The notes: a model not told the origin generated them from the sequence alone. DNA of 64,000 nt from CAYRTD01 sp964528675 (GCA_964528675.1 CAZGTU010000009.1:1-64000); one strand, 5' to 3'; positions 36,782 through 47,182 are shown, numbered from the stretch's first letter. Numbers and translations: made by a program.

Positions 36782-37750
36782 TTATTTACTTGTAAGTATT
36801 GGCAGTGCATCTTCAAGAGCTTTACATTTTGCAAGAAGCATTGTATTCATTCCACTCTGGTCTATATTTCCACCATCAATACCAATGCAATTAAATCCGG
36901 CTAATCTCACTGAGAGCACACCTGCAGAACTATCTTCGATTCCGATAACCCTGTGTCTTTTTTTTGGATCTATACCCAATCCGACCCTCGCGGTTTCTGC
37001 ATATAACCATGGATGCGGCTTAGGTGACAACTCTCCCAGAGTACCGGTTTCTCCCCTTCTTAATGCAAAACCGGCAGTAATAATTGCATCATAGAAGTCT
37101 TTTGGATCACCCATGTTCATTGTCCTGAAAGCAGATACGATCTCAGGCCAGGCCTTTTCATATAACCCCGAGGTCACCAGACCCACTTTTATGTGATTTT
37201 CTTTTAAAGCCAATAAAAATTCTCTGAGCCCCGGAGATGGTACAAAAGCATCACTTTTACCTCTGCCCTTAAGAATCTCATTCATTTCTTCTTTTACTAT
37301 TTCGAAATAGTAGCTTCTTGCCTCTTCAACTTTTTTATCCGGACAGTACTTTTGAATGCAATATTGTAGATGTTCGGAAACCGAATGCCCTGAAACGTGT
37401 GGAATATCTTCATCCTCAAGCTCAAAATTTTCGTCTCTCAATAAACGTCCTGTTGTTAGCTGAATAATCCATATCCAGAATGATTCACTATGCACACTGG
37501 TTCCATCCAGATCCATAAGAACAGCTTCGGCCGGTCCTTCAAATTCCGTATGAGGAAAAGGATAAATAGCGGGATGTCCCAGGGCGGACTTAACATAAAC
37601 AAGTACCTTATCTCTGTATTCGATAAAATCGGCTTTCCTGTCTTTTGCGGTATAAATATTAATTACCCCTTCTCTGCCCCTAAAAAAATATCCATCACCG
37701 CCGGACTCGACCTCAAGAAATTCCTTTGCTATTTCCCTGAATGATTCCAT
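36782..37750 (-). CDS. HAD-superfamily hydrolase, beta-phosphoglucomutase-like
   Basis: The 322-residue protein contains a complete HAD domain after an unusual N-terminal stretch of about 72 residues: motif I MDLDGTSVHSES (Asp80 nucleophile, Asp82), motif II GLVTSGLYEKAW, motif III Lys in LSPKPHPWLYAE and motif IV VIGIEDSSAGVLSVRLAGF. HAD phosphatases and phosphomutases of this subclass act on small sugar phosphates. The N-terminal part (VESGGDGYFFRGREGVINIY) is unfamiliar and may bind the substrate. It has no signal peptide and is cytoplasmic. It overlaps no gene but is spaced closely between GH38 and the symporter, suggesting a step after uptake of the imported sugar. Confidence 0.85.
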   Translation of the reverse strand: MESFREIAKEFLEVESGGDGYFFRGREGVINIYTAKDRKADFIEYRDKVLVYVKSALGHPAIYPFPHTEFEGPAEAVLMDLDGTSVHSESFWIWIIQLTTGRLLRDENFELEDEDIPHVSGHSVSEHLQYCIQKYCPDKKVEEARSYYFEIVKEEMNEILKGRGKSDAFVPSPGLREFLLALKENHIKVGLVTSGLYEKAWPEIVSAFRTMNMGDPKDFYDAIITAGFALRRGETGTLGELSPKPHPWLYAETARVGLGIDPKKRHRVIGIEDSSAGVLSVRLAGFNCIGIDGGNIDQSGMNTMLLAKCKALEDALPILTSK

Positions 37751-37762
37751 GTATAAGGGACT

Positions 37763-40540
37763 TTAATGTAATTCATTATTTACTAATTTAAATGTGAGTA
37801 TCTTTTTAGGCTTTATCTTATATTTAAATTCAGCCGTATTTTCTTCTATTAATTCTTCCCGGTCCTCGGCAATACCACAATCTATAATTTTTTTGTAGTG
37901 GGTATTGAATTTCAAATGTAAATCTTCCTCATTCTCTGAAGGATTGTACAATCGGATTATCAGACCATTACCCTTTTCTGCTTTTTTCACCGCAGAGATT
38001 TGGATGACGGGATTGATAGAATTTATGAGTGAATATTTATGAGGCAGATTTCCCTTACCTATACCACTTTGAACCATATGAAAAGGAGCAATGTAATCGT
38101 CTGAAACCTTCAATAATGCAGAATTCTTCCAGTCGCCTGCATATGGATAGATCATGTATTCAAATATTTGCTTACCAGGACACTGAATACCCAGATCATC
38201 CAGTTCAGTTGTTTTTTCTTCACTGACCTTAAGTTTTATTCTGCAGGCCCTCAGCAAAGTAAGAGCTATTGTATTATGTTTATCTCTTAATATTTCGTAT
38301 TCAAATAATCCCCGGGGGAATATTGCCAGACCTTCTTTTTCATCATTAAGGCTCACAAAGCTTTGAAGTGGATGAGTTCCTTGCACTTCTTCTACCCATC
38401 CGGTTGAATCAGGAAGTTTTATACTTCTGCTGACTACATCGAAATGACTTCCGGCCCAACTTTGCTCTGTTTGGAGTGCGGTCGGGAAACAAGCTCTAAG
38501 CCAATGATCTTTTGCCTTGTTTATCAATTCAACTCTTACTTTTAATCCTCGTCTTCCTTTCTCGAGTGTATAAAAGACTTTTACAGGCAATTCAACCCAA
38601 CGATCGCTTCTTCGCTCACTACCCAGGTACTCTTCAGGAAGGCAGAAGCTAAACTCAGCCGATATTACAGATCTTAAAGCACCGCTTTCAACTATACTGA
38701 TGGTGGCGTTCACCCCAAGGCTGTTTATTTTTTTTTCATAGGGCAGATCAACATGCTGCCAGGCATTCCCGGCCTCTCCCTGATCATATAAATAATTGAG
38801 GTTTCTATACCACTTCCCTGTTTCCATATTCAGAAGATCGATTGATCCGTTATTGTTGATCCTGACTCTTAGATACTCATTTTCCATAGACTCCGGACCG
38901 GTTACAAGCGAGTCATTGTTTCTATGTTCAAAATCATGGGGTCTGACCTGAAGAACTTTATAGCCAGTGGCGGGAATATTCTTAAGAGAAGCATAAAACC
39001 GAAGCCTGGTTGAGGAAAGAATGGTGGGAACCTCCCATATACTATCAACAAAAACACTGGAATTCTCTGCTGTCAGTAACTGAGTTTCTACCATTTCTCC
39101 TTCAGGATCTATAAGTTCTATCGATTTAGCATTCCATTCAGAAGGTATTTCCAGATCGACAGGGACAACAGCATTTCTGTAAAAGGGTCGTGAATTAAAA
39201 ACTACAAATTGCATGGAATCTTCATCCAGATTCAAGGGATCTAAATATTTAACGATATAATCTATGGCTTCCTCCCGGACTATCCCGGCGATATCATTTA
39301 CTTTGCGGTATCTGTATTCCATATCCCAGCAAACGACATCCGGAGCACATCCACCATTTGCATCGTGTGTATGATTCGACATCAACCATGTCCAGCCTTT
39401 TTCGATATATCCTTCAGGATAATTCATTCCCAGGCTCATGGCAAGGGATGCCAGGGGTTCTGCCTCATTCTTCAATTGATAGAATGCTTTAGAATCCTGT
39501 TGTTTCAGGTAAGTTCGAGCACTAATGGTACCCGGAAAGAGATAGGTCCACATACCTTCCTTAAGAAAGGATCTTCTCTCACCTTTTAGAACCGGCAGGT
39601 CATTCTCTTTCAGATAAGGTAATGCCTCTTCCCAGAAATCCTCCAGAGAACAATGCTCAATTTCGAGCTTTCCCTCGAATATATCCTGAGCATCTTTAAT
39701 TATTTGAGACTCCTCTGGGTAAGCCACAGAAATATCATGACCATTCATTGCAAGAAAAACCGGGGTAGTGAAGTGTCCGGCTTCTCGATCAAGCATATTC
39801 TCTATAGCTTTTTTGAGAAAATCTTTTTTATAAGTGGGGGTTGGGTCTTTAAGAACGAAGGACGGATCACTTCCTGAAAGTTGATCTGACGGTCTTACCG
39901 GTATTTCATTATATTTACCCCAATGAAAAGTCTTATCAAAAACAGTTCCTCGTGTAACCATTCTATGTACCTGATAGTACCAATTATACCGGGCATAAAT
40001 AGCAAACCGGCTTGCATAGACCCTGGTGCCATCAGGAGCTGACCAGATATATTCTGCATCCGATTCATGATGAGAAATTCCTCTATAAAACATCACTTTA
40101 TCCAGACCAAAATCTTTAAGAATCTGGGGCAATTGACCTGTTTGCCCCCAGGAGGATGGTGTATAAGCAACCGTTCCGGGTTTTCCACCATATTTTTCAG
40201 TCATTCGACGTCCCCATATAAGGTTTCTAACCAGGGCTTCATCTCCAATACTGAATTCTTCAGCAAGTGTATAATAAGGACCAATTATCAATCTGCCTTC
40301 CCTTACAAGTTTTTCAATCCTTTCCTGCATTTCAGGCTTCATTTCCAGATAATCATCTATCATTATCGTATGACCATCCATTGTAAATGAATGATAATTG
40401 GGATCTTTCTCCAATATCTTAATAGTCGTATCCATCATTCTAATCAATGAATGACGTGTTTTTTCAAAAGATTGCCTGAACTCCCTGTCCCAATGAGTGT
40501 TAGAAACTACTTTTATTTTTCTTATATCCACTTCCGGCAT
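37763..40540 (-). CDS. GH38-type alpha-mannosidase-like enzyme with a substituted nucleophile motif
   Basis: The 925-residue cytoplasmic protein has the GH38 layout: catalytic alpha/beta barrel (about 10-300) with the zinc motif NTHWDREF (His16, Asp18), three-helix bundle, and beta-rich C-terminal domains (about 470-925). A later zinc-ligand region reads MSNHTHDANGG. The segment that normally carries the Asp nucleophile and metal ligand (PDSFG in bacterial members) reads YTPSSWGQTGQLPQIL here, with Ser129 at the Asp position. The rest of the motif is conserved, so the alignment is firm. The enzyme may use another residue, act on a different sugar, or be non-hydrolytic. It has no signal peptide, so it would act on imported oligosaccharide. 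It is in the minus-strand PUL operon. Confidence 0.82.
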   Translation of the reverse strand: MPEVDIRKIKVVSNTHWDREFRQSFEKTRHSLIRMMDTTIKILEKDPNYHSFTMDGHTIMIDDYLEMKPEMQERIEKLVREGRLIIGPYYTLAEEFSIGDEALVRNLIWGRRMTEKYGGKPGTVAYTPSSWGQTGQLPQILKDFGLDKVMFYRGISHHESDAEYIWSAPDGTRVYASRFAIYARYNWYYQVHRMVTRGTVFDKTFHWGKYNEIPVRPSDQLSGSDPSFVLKDPTPTYKKDFLKKAIENMLDREAGHFTTPVFLAMNGHDISVAYPEESQIIKDAQDIFEGKLEIEHCSLEDFWEEALPYLKENDLPVLKGERRSFLKEGMWTYLFPGTISARTYLKQQDSKAFYQLKNEAEPLASLAMSLGMNYPEGYIEKGWTWLMSNHTHDANGGCAPDVVCWDMEYRYRKVNDIAGIVREEAIDYIVKYLDPLNLDEDSMQFVVFNSRPFYRNAVVPVDLEIPSEWNAKSIELIDPEGEMVETQLLTAENSSVFVDSIWEVPTILSSTRLRFYASLKNIPATGYKVLQVRPHDFEHRNNDSLVTGPESMENEYLRVRINNNGSIDLLNMETGKWYRNLNYLYDQGEAGNAWQHVDLPYEKKINSLGVNATISIVESGALRSVISAEFSFCLPEEYLGSERRSDRWVELPVKVFYTLEKGRRGLKVRVELINKAKDHWLRACFPTALQTEQSWAGSHFDVVSRSIKLPDSTGWVEEVQGTHPLQSFVSLNDEKEGLAIFPRGLFEYEILRDKHNTIALTLLRACRIKLKVSEEKTTELDDLGIQCPGKQIFEYMIYPYAGDWKNSALLKVSDDYIAPFHMVQSGIGKGNLPHKYSLINSINPVIQISAVKKAEKGNGLIIRLYNPSENEEDLHLKFNTHYKKIIDCGIAEDREELIEENTAEFKYKIKPKKILTFKLVNNELH

Positions 40541-40625
40541 AATTCAAGATTCATTAATTAATATGTTCACCCAGGGAATGAAAATGTGATAATTCTCTGA
40601 AATAATACCTTTGAGCTTATCCGGG

Positions 40626-40653
40626 TAAAAAAGAAAGGTGGCAGAACCACCTT
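40626..40653 (-). terminator. Rho-independent terminator after the SusCD/CBM9 unit
   Basis: On the minus strand AAGGTGG-TTCTG-CCACCTT is followed by TTCTTTTTT. It lies about 50 bases after the stop of the 40701 gene and before the GH38 gene, so SusC-SusD-CBM9-like form one transcription unit with GH38 and later genes reached by read-through or their own promoter. Confidence 0.85.
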
Positions 40654-40700
40654 CCTTTTAGAGAATACCAACTAAAACTTCAAAGTAGCATGATCTATAA

Positions 40701-42437
40701 TTAGTTCTTAATAATCTTATATGTTTTCACTGCATTATTTACACCCTGGACTTTAAGAATATACATGCCTCTCTGGATATCAGCAACCTGAATATTATTC
40801 ATAGATTCAACGGTTCTGACTGTTTTCATTGTCTGACCCAGGAGATTTATGAGTGTGATTGATTTCACTGCTGATGCATCAGAAATTTTCACTCTGAGGA
40901 GATCCTTTACAAAAGTTGGGTAAACTACAACTTCAGAACCTAATTCTAATTTCGGAATCCCTACCAATTCATCTGCAAGTTTCAGATATCCAAATACATC
41001 TACATCTTTCCATGCATCAGGACTTTTCGCATTCCAGGTAAAAATAGACTCTCTTGGATTTTCCAGGGTGGCATCGTCAGCATCACCTACTTGAATATCA
41101 AATTTAAGCATCGTTCCTACGGCAATTGCATCAAAATGTGCAGGCTGAAGGGCATCATCTCCGGCATAGAATAATGCCCATGGAATGATTGCCTCCAGAT
41201 TATACCCGTCATCAGTTACCTTGGTCGTATATTCAAAGTTAGTGGCATCACCTGCGGCAGTGGCATACCCTCCACCTGTCAGTAGATTTTCGTTATTTAG
41301 TACATTTAAACGAATTTGAGAAGCCGTAATATTATTATAACCGTCTCTTGCATGCTGGGAGGAGTCTACATTAAAGAACAGTTCGACATTATCAGACTCA
41401 TGGTTAGTACCTTCAATCAATGCATCATCTTTGGCTGATACAAAGAGGTAGATATTATCCATGTCCCAGAACATCTTATAGTGACCGGTGTAATCGGCAG
41501 CATTATTCACCTTGTCTGCACCAATAATGACAGTGTCTATTTCGCTGTAATCAACAAGTGCCCAGAAACTTTCGTCATCATTACCATCGACAGTTACAGC
41601 GGCATCTGATACGTAATGTGCTTCATAGGTTCTTTCGCGACTTAATTCATTTTCACCACCGTTTCCACCACCGCTTACCACATCTTTGAGGACCATAAAA
41701 CCAAATATATCCACATCCTTCCATCCATCAGGACTTCTACCATTCCAGGTAATAATTGACTCTCTCGGATTATCCAGTGTTGCATCATCAGCATCACCGA
41801 CCTGAATGTCAAACTCAACCATGGTTTCTATACCGATGGCGTCGAAATGTGTGGTTTGAAGAGCAGGGTCACCGGCATAGAACAATGACCATGGAATGAT
41901 GGCTTCCAGATCATATCCATCATCAGTTACATTTGTAGTGTATTCAAAGTTCGTAACATCCCCGGCCGCAGTAGCATAACCACCTCCGGTGAGAAGGTTT
42001 TCATTATTCAATACATTCAGGCGAATCTGGGAAGCAGTAACATTATTATAACCATCCCGGGCATGCTGAGAAGAATCGACATTAAAAAATACTTCGACAT
42101 TGTCTGATTCATGATTTGTCCCTTCTACCAGAGCATCATCCATTGCGGTTACAAAAAGATAAATATTGTTCATATCCCAGAACATTTTATACTTGACGGT
42201 CAGATCGGCAGCATTATTTATTTTATCTGCTCCAATAATAACGGTATCCACACCGGTATAGTCAATCGTCGACCAAAAAGGCTCATCTGCAATACCATCA
42301 ACGGTTACATTTGCATCCACTACCTTATGGACTTCATAAGTTTTCATGCTGCTCTTTTCAGGATATTCCTGGGCATTAGCAGAGATTCCGGCAACAAAAA
42401 TTGTTGCTAAAAGCAAGGTAAAAATCTTGTTTTTCAT
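40701..42437 (-). CDS. Secreted protein with two near-identical CBM9-like domains and a T9SS tail
   Basis: The 578-residue protein has a signal peptide (1 to about 22, ending SANAQ), CBM9-like domain 1 (about 34-252), a GGGNGGEN linker, CBM9-like domain 2 (about 271-489) and a type A sorting domain (about 505-578, VVVYPTFVKDLLRV, then IQRGMYILKV). Each domain carries VDGxxDExFW, MFWDMxNIYLFV and SDNVExFFNVDSSQHARDGY. The two copies are largely identical over about 220 residues, so the duplication is recent or maintained by gene conversion. The protein should sit on the cell surface and hold glycan ends near SusCD. It is encoded 36 bases after SusD and followed by a terminator. Confidence 0.85.
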   Translation of the reverse strand: MKNKIFTLLLATIFVAGISANAQEYPEKSSMKTYEVHKVVDANVTVDGIADEPFWSTIDYTGVDTVIIGADKINNAADLTVKYKMFWDMNNIYLFVTAMDDALVEGTNHESDNVEVFFNVDSSQHARDGYNNVTASQIRLNVLNNENLLTGGGYATAAGDVTNFEYTTNVTDDGYDLEAIIPWSLFYAGDPALQTTHFDAIGIETMVEFDIQVGDADDATLDNPRESIITWNGRSPDGWKDVDIFGFMVLKDVVSGGGNGGENELSRERTYEAHYVSDAAVTVDGNDDESFWALVDYSEIDTVIIGADKVNNAADYTGHYKMFWDMDNIYLFVSAKDDALIEGTNHESDNVELFFNVDSSQHARDGYNNITASQIRLNVLNNENLLTGGGYATAAGDATNFEYTTKVTDDGYNLEAIIPWALFYAGDDALQPAHFDAIAVGTMLKFDIQVGDADDATLENPRESIFTWNAKSPDAWKDVDVFGYLKLADELVGIPKLELGSEVVVYPTFVKDLLRVKISDASAVKSITLINLLGQTMKTVRTVESMNNIQVADIQRGMYILKVQGVNNAVKTYKIIKN

Positions 42438-42473
42438 AATAGTTAAAGTTTAGGTTAATAATAATCGTGTTAT

Positions 42474-44009
42474 TTAGTATCCATCGTTTTGGACGAGCTT
42501 AGGATTTAGTCTCACTTGCTCTTCAGGTATCGGCCAGTATTTATCGTAAGGATCAGGTAGTACAGGGCCAGAGGTTGAGTTAGTTACCTTCGAAATCTCT
42601 TCTTCAACAATACCCCATCGCTGAATATCATACCAGCGATGCATTTCATAATGAAGCTCCCTCCAGCGTTCTTCCCTGATACTGTCTCGTAATGCAACTC
42701 CTGTTACATTATAGTCCACTGTATCATTTGGAGAATCCACAGGAGCGAAATAGGCTCTTCTCCTTACTTTGTTCATGTATTCGGCAGCCAAATCATCCTG
42801 GCCCAGTGCATTAAGAGCTTCTGCATACATAAGATACACATCTGAAAGTCTCATTGGAATTATATTGGTGGTAAAGCCTGGCTCCCTGGTTTCCAGAATA
42901 TTTGGGTTAAAGAACTTTCTTGTGACCGGATGTTTGCGAACAGGAAAACGAACTCCAGTCTTGGTAATAACAATCCTGTCGCCAATCATTACAACCGATT
43001 CATATTTCCTTGGATCTTCGCCCCATCTTTCAAGAGAGTAATCGCTAACAAAAAAGTTGGCAAATAGTGTTTGTTCAACAGGACCATGGATTAGTGTAAA
43101 TTGCTGGAATGTTCCTCCCGTATAGGCGGTTGCCAGACCGTTGGACAAATCAGAATAGTTCCATTCAAGGATAGTTTCTGAATTGAATTCATGATTCCCA
43201 TCATATACATGACGCATAGTATCCATCAGTTCAAAATGCTCACTGTTAATCACAATTTCAAATTGCTCAGCAGCCTGAGCATACTTCTCCTGGTATAAAT
43301 AAGCCTTTCCCAGGTAGCCATATGCAGCATAGATACTTATTCGTCCGGCTTCGGCAGTTTTTCTTGGATCATTTGCAGGTAATAGTTCAATGGCCTTTTT
43401 ATAATCTTCTTCCATCTGTGTATAAATCTTACCGACCGTGGCTCTGGGAGCATAAAACTCATTTTCTGTCTTTGCCACTGTGAGCAGCAGAGGAACTGAA
43501 GGGGCATTTGGATTTTCTGCCGGGTAGGCTTCACTCCATAATGAAGCAAGATGTTGATAAGTAAAGGCACGGATAAAATAGGTCTGTCCCAGCAAATCAT
43601 TAATCTTTTCCTGTGTATAGGCATCGGATGGGACTATTATATCCTTATGCTCTATCACATCGTTAGCATCACGAATAACTTCGTAAAAGCTCCTCCATAA
43701 TTCATTTAGCCTTGGATTCCTTGTTGTTACAGCATTGGTATTAAATTGATTCCAGTAATCGAAATTTAACCAGTCAAGGTCGGCTTCATGAGTCATCAAG
43801 GCATGCGATTCATGCAAAGCACGACCATATAGAGAATTGTCCTGGAGATTGACATATGCTGAGGCAAGAACGTTTTCTGCATTAATGGGGTTATTCCAGA
43901 AAGTTTCGCCACTAAGGTTACTGGGATCCTCCCGGTATTCATCAATAAATGATTCGGTACATCCGGATCCTACAAATAATAAAATGAATAATTTTACTAT
44001 ATTTTTCAT
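42474..44009 (-). CDS. SusD/RagB-type surface glycan-binding lipoprotein
   Basis: The 511-residue protein has a lipoprotein signal (Cys17 in FVGSGC) followed by SusD signatures: EDPSNLSGETFWNN, the TPR-like LLGQTYFIRAFTYQHLASLW, RLSDVYLMYAEALNALGQ, and near the C-terminus REERWRELHYEMHRWYDIQRW and PIPEEQVRLNPKLVQND. It is the lid of the SusC transporter encoded immediately upstream (22-base gap) and delivers the glycan fragment. Its length is typical for glycan-binding SusDs. Confidence 0.96.
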   Translation of the reverse strand: MKNIVKLFILLFVGSGCTESFIDEYREDPSNLSGETFWNNPINAENVLASAYVNLQDNSLYGRALHESHALMTHEADLDWLNFDYWNQFNTNAVTTRNPRLNELWRSFYEVIRDANDVIEHKDIIVPSDAYTQEKINDLLGQTYFIRAFTYQHLASLWSEAYPAENPNAPSVPLLLTVAKTENEFYAPRATVGKIYTQMEEDYKKAIELLPANDPRKTAEAGRISIYAAYGYLGKAYLYQEKYAQAAEQFEIVINSEHFELMDTMRHVYDGNHEFNSETILEWNYSDLSNGLATAYTGGTFQQFTLIHGPVEQTLFANFFVSDYSLERWGEDPRKYESVVMIGDRIVITKTGVRFPVRKHPVTRKFFNPNILETREPGFTTNIIPMRLSDVYLMYAEALNALGQDDLAAEYMNKVRRRAYFAPVDSPNDTVDYNVTGVALRDSIREERWRELHYEMHRWYDIQRWGIVEEEISKVTNSTSGPVLPDPYDKYWPIPEEQVRLNPKLVQNDGY

Positions 44010-44031
44010 TTCTGATTAATTTTTTTCTGTT

Positions 44032-47000
44032 TTAAAATTCCAACTGAATACCAACGGTATATGATCTGTATTGAGGATAATTATCAACCCTATCAACCCC
44101 CTGAATTCTGTTCCCAATACTTGAGGTGACAAACTCAGGATCGACACCTGAATAATCTGTAAGAGTCAGTAAATTCAGTCCGCTGAAATAAATCCTCATG
44201 GATTGCACCTGAACTCTGTTTGTCAGAGTCTTGGGCAATGTATAACCAAGCTGAAGATTTTTCAGTCTCAGATAAGAACCATCTTCCACGAAATAGGAGG
44301 AAGGCTTTTTAAAATTTTCATTCTGATCATTAGATGTCAGCCTTGGAACAGACCCGTCGGGATTTTCCTCGCTCCAGGCATCGAGAACATTTATGGAAGT
44401 ATTCGCATCTCCATACATTTGATCCGTCCAAACCCTGGTTTCATTGAATATTTCATTACCCAACTGACCTGTCCAGAACATATTGAAATCAAAGTTTTTA
44501 TATTCCAATGTCAGGTTTAGTCCGTAGAACCAATCCGGCCAGGGTGAGCCAATGAAAGTTTGATCCACTTCTGTAACCTGGCCGTCAGGCGTCATAACTA
44601 TATTCCCGTTTTCGTCAATTGAGGCAATATCTTTAAATAGAATGTCACCTGGTTTAGTTTGAGCAGACTGGTAAAATCCATCAGAAGCACCAGAGTTTAA
44701 AATGTCCAGTTGTTCCTGTGAATTTATGATTCCATCAGCTACATATCCATAAAATGCGGCAAGAGGATGTCCTTCTTCTGTACGACTAATGGTAAAAAAA
44801 TCGGATGAGGAAGTTAGTATATTAGGTGTTTCCTCTGTTCCATATGTCTCTATTACTTCATTTTTATTGTAGTTTGCGGTCGCTGAAAGTCTGAAAAACA
44901 ATTCATTGAAAGTGTTCTGATAATTCAGGGAAAAATCGAAACCATTGTTTTTAACCTCTCCCCTGTTCCCAAGAAAATTTCCAAAGCCCGTCTGAGTCGG
45001 AATATCAATAGGGATTAACATATCTGTAGTGGTTTTGTCATAATAATCTACAGAGCCGTAAATTTTGTTACCCAGAAATGAAAAGTCAACACCAAAGTTC
45101 AACTGTTCAATTTCCTCCCATTTAATTGTATAATTTGGTATCCGGCTCAGGTGCATTCCTTGTAGGAGTGATCCACCAAAGTCCTGGTATCCCCTGGCTG
45201 TGTAATACTGTATATACTGGTACTGACCAATGTTGTCGATACCGGACAGGCCCCATCCTCCCCTGATTTTCAGATCATTGAGCCAGGCATAGCCTTGCAT
45301 AGATTGTTCCTGACTAATTCTCCAGCCCAAAGAAAAAGAAGGAAAAAAGCCTGCAGAATAATCGGGACCGAATTTCGCAGAATAATCATAGCGGTAATTA
45401 GCCTGTAAAAGATATTTATCATCGAAGTCGTAAATCAACCTTCCGAAATATCCGTATTCAGCCCCATAGCCTTTATCCATCTCTGTAGCGAGAGATTCAG
45501 GGTCATCGGTTATATCAGTATCCAGAACATCGGTCGATTTTAATTCAAATACATGAGACCACATCCATGAAGAACTTAAGCTCTCAGCTTCCATTCCCTG
45601 CATCAAGGTAAGGCTATGCCTGCCAAAATCCTTATTAAAAGTGAGGAAGGAGTTCAGTGATTGATTTGAGTTCTCAACTAATTCATACCTGTATTGGTTT
45701 CTAAGATCCTGATTGGTACCATGAACCTGCGGCAAAACGAGGTCTTCATTGTTAGCCCAGAAATATCTGCCGGAAAGATTTGTTCTCCATTTTAAGCTTT
45801 TAAAAGGCTGTAGTTCAACATGCACATTCGCAAATAATTGGTTATTTTTTCTAAAACCATCATATTGCTTAAGTACAGCTACAGGATTAGCACCGTTCCA
45901 CTGGGCTTCAAAGGGAGCGTATCCAAATCCTCCTCCGGCAATATTGGTTTCATCATAAACCGGTATCATTGGTAACGCGCGAAAAACCTGTTTAAAAAGA
46001 CGATCACCCTGTTGATTGCTTAGTGGTATTTCATCGGAATGGCTAAAATTTATAGATTCCCCGATCAGCAGCCAATCGGTTATGTTCAAATCGGAATTAA
46101 TCTTCAGGTTATATGAGGTGTATTCATTTTCGATTACAGTTCCTGTCTGATCCTGAACATTTCCGGAAATATAATAATTGGCTTTTTCATCACCTCCCGA
46201 GGCAGATAAATAGTAATATTGTAAATTGCCTGTTCTGAGTAATTCATCAGCCCAATCAGTTGAAACATCGAAATCCTGAAGATAGTATCCATATTGATCC
46301 TGAATAGTTTCTTCGGGTACTTCCCCGTTCCTCAGAGCTGTAATTCGTGCTTCAGCCAATTGATTAGAAGTAATGGGTTCAGGAAATTCAGGAGTTATAT
46401 TCCATGAATTATAAGCTCTGAATTTGAAAGAAGTTTTATTTTCAGCTCCTCTTTTGGTAGTTACTATAATGACGCCGTTAGCAGCATCCTTACCATAAAT
46501 AGCGGAGGCTGCAGCATCTTTGAGTATGGAAATTGACTCAACATCATCAATACTTCCAATTGGAGCACCTTTAACCCCATCCACAACCCATAGAGGATCG
46601 GTCGAATTGATAGAATTGATTCCACGTATCTTAATTTCAGCTCCGGCACCTGGTTTTCCTGAAGATTTAGATACCATGACACCGGCAGCGCGACCCTGAA
46701 GCGCTTCTCCAATATTGGTAGTAGCTACTTTCTGCATTTCATCCGCATTAACAGATGAAACTGCTCCGGTCAGGTCGCTTTTTTTGACGGCTCCGTATCC
46801 GATAACAACAACTTCAGACAGTTGCTGTACGTCCTCCGAAAGAGTTACATCTATAACTCCCTGATCGCCAACAACTCTTTCTTCGTTTAAATAACCGACA
46901 AAAGAAAAAACCAATACCGATTCCTCTGAAGGAACTTTTATATTGTATTCTCCCTGTAAATCGGTAATAACGCCCGTTGTTGTACCCTTTACCATCACAT

Positions 47001-47148
47001 TCACCCCGGGTAAAGCCTTTCCGGTCTCATCAGTTACAGTTCCCGTTACATTTAAGTCATCCTGTCCGGATAATGAACTGAAAGAAATGAAAAACACTGC
47101 AACACTCAGGCAGAAGCGTAGTTTTTTCAGTAGAAATTTCAAATTCAT
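44032..47148 (-). CDS. SusC/RagA-type TonB-dependent receptor (no STN domain)
   Basis: The 1038-residue receptor has a signal peptide (1 to about 28), then a carboxypeptidase-D regulatory-like domain (about 30-110, GKALPGVNVMVKGTTTGVIT), a TonB-box/plug region (VVVIGYGAVKKSDLTGAVSS, then INSTDPLWVVDGVKG) and a beta-barrel ending in VGIQLEF. Unlike the 7359 receptor it has no STN domain, which matches control by an HTCS rather than by a sigma/anti-sigma relay. It lies 375 bases downstream of HTCS 2, with the micro-ORF 47183-47293 in between, and is the first gene of the minus-strand import unit. Confidence 0.96.
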   Translation of the reverse strand: MNLKFLLKKLRFCLSVAVFFISFSSLSGQDDLNVTGTVTDETGKALPGVNVMVKGTTTGVITDLQGEYNIKVPSEESVLVFSFVGYLNEERVVGDQGVIDVTLSEDVQQLSEVVVIGYGAVKKSDLTGAVSSVNADEMQKVATTNIGEALQGRAAGVMVSKSSGKPGAGAEIKIRGINSINSTDPLWVVDGVKGAPIGSIDDVESISILKDAAASAIYGKDAANGVIIVTTKRGAENKTSFKFRAYNSWNITPEFPEPITSNQLAEARITALRNGEVPEETIQDQYGYYLQDFDVSTDWADELLRTGNLQYYYLSASGGDEKANYYISGNVQDQTGTVIENEYTSYNLKINSDLNITDWLLIGESINFSHSDEIPLSNQQGDRLFKQVFRALPMIPVYDETNIAGGGFGYAPFEAQWNGANPVAVLKQYDGFRKNNQLFANVHVELQPFKSLKWRTNLSGRYFWANNEDLVLPQVHGTNQDLRNQYRYELVENSNQSLNSFLTFNKDFGRHSLTLMQGMEAESLSSSWMWSHVFELKSTDVLDTDITDDPESLATEMDKGYGAEYGYFGRLIYDFDDKYLLQANYRYDYSAKFGPDYSAGFFPSFSLGWRISQEQSMQGYAWLNDLKIRGGWGLSGIDNIGQYQYIQYYTARGYQDFGGSLLQGMHLSRIPNYTIKWEEIEQLNFGVDFSFLGNKIYGSVDYYDKTTTDMLIPIDIPTQTGFGNFLGNRGEVKNNGFDFSLNYQNTFNELFFRLSATANYNKNEVIETYGTEETPNILTSSSDFFTISRTEEGHPLAAFYGYVADGIINSQEQLDILNSGASDGFYQSAQTKPGDILFKDIASIDENGNIVMTPDGQVTEVDQTFIGSPWPDWFYGLNLTLEYKNFDFNMFWTGQLGNEIFNETRVWTDQMYGDANTSINVLDAWSEENPDGSVPRLTSNDQNENFKKPSSYFVEDGSYLRLKNLQLGYTLPKTLTNRVQVQSMRIYFSGLNLLTLTDYSGVDPEFVTSSIGNRIQGVDRVDNYPQYRSYTVGIQLEF

Positions 47149-47182
47149 AGTTAGTATGTGTTAGGTTAGTAATTCATGTCTT

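Noticed and set aside
40541..40700. Search for an additional gene between GH38 and the CBM9-like protein
   Set aside because: The 160 bases hold only a terminator and leader sequence.
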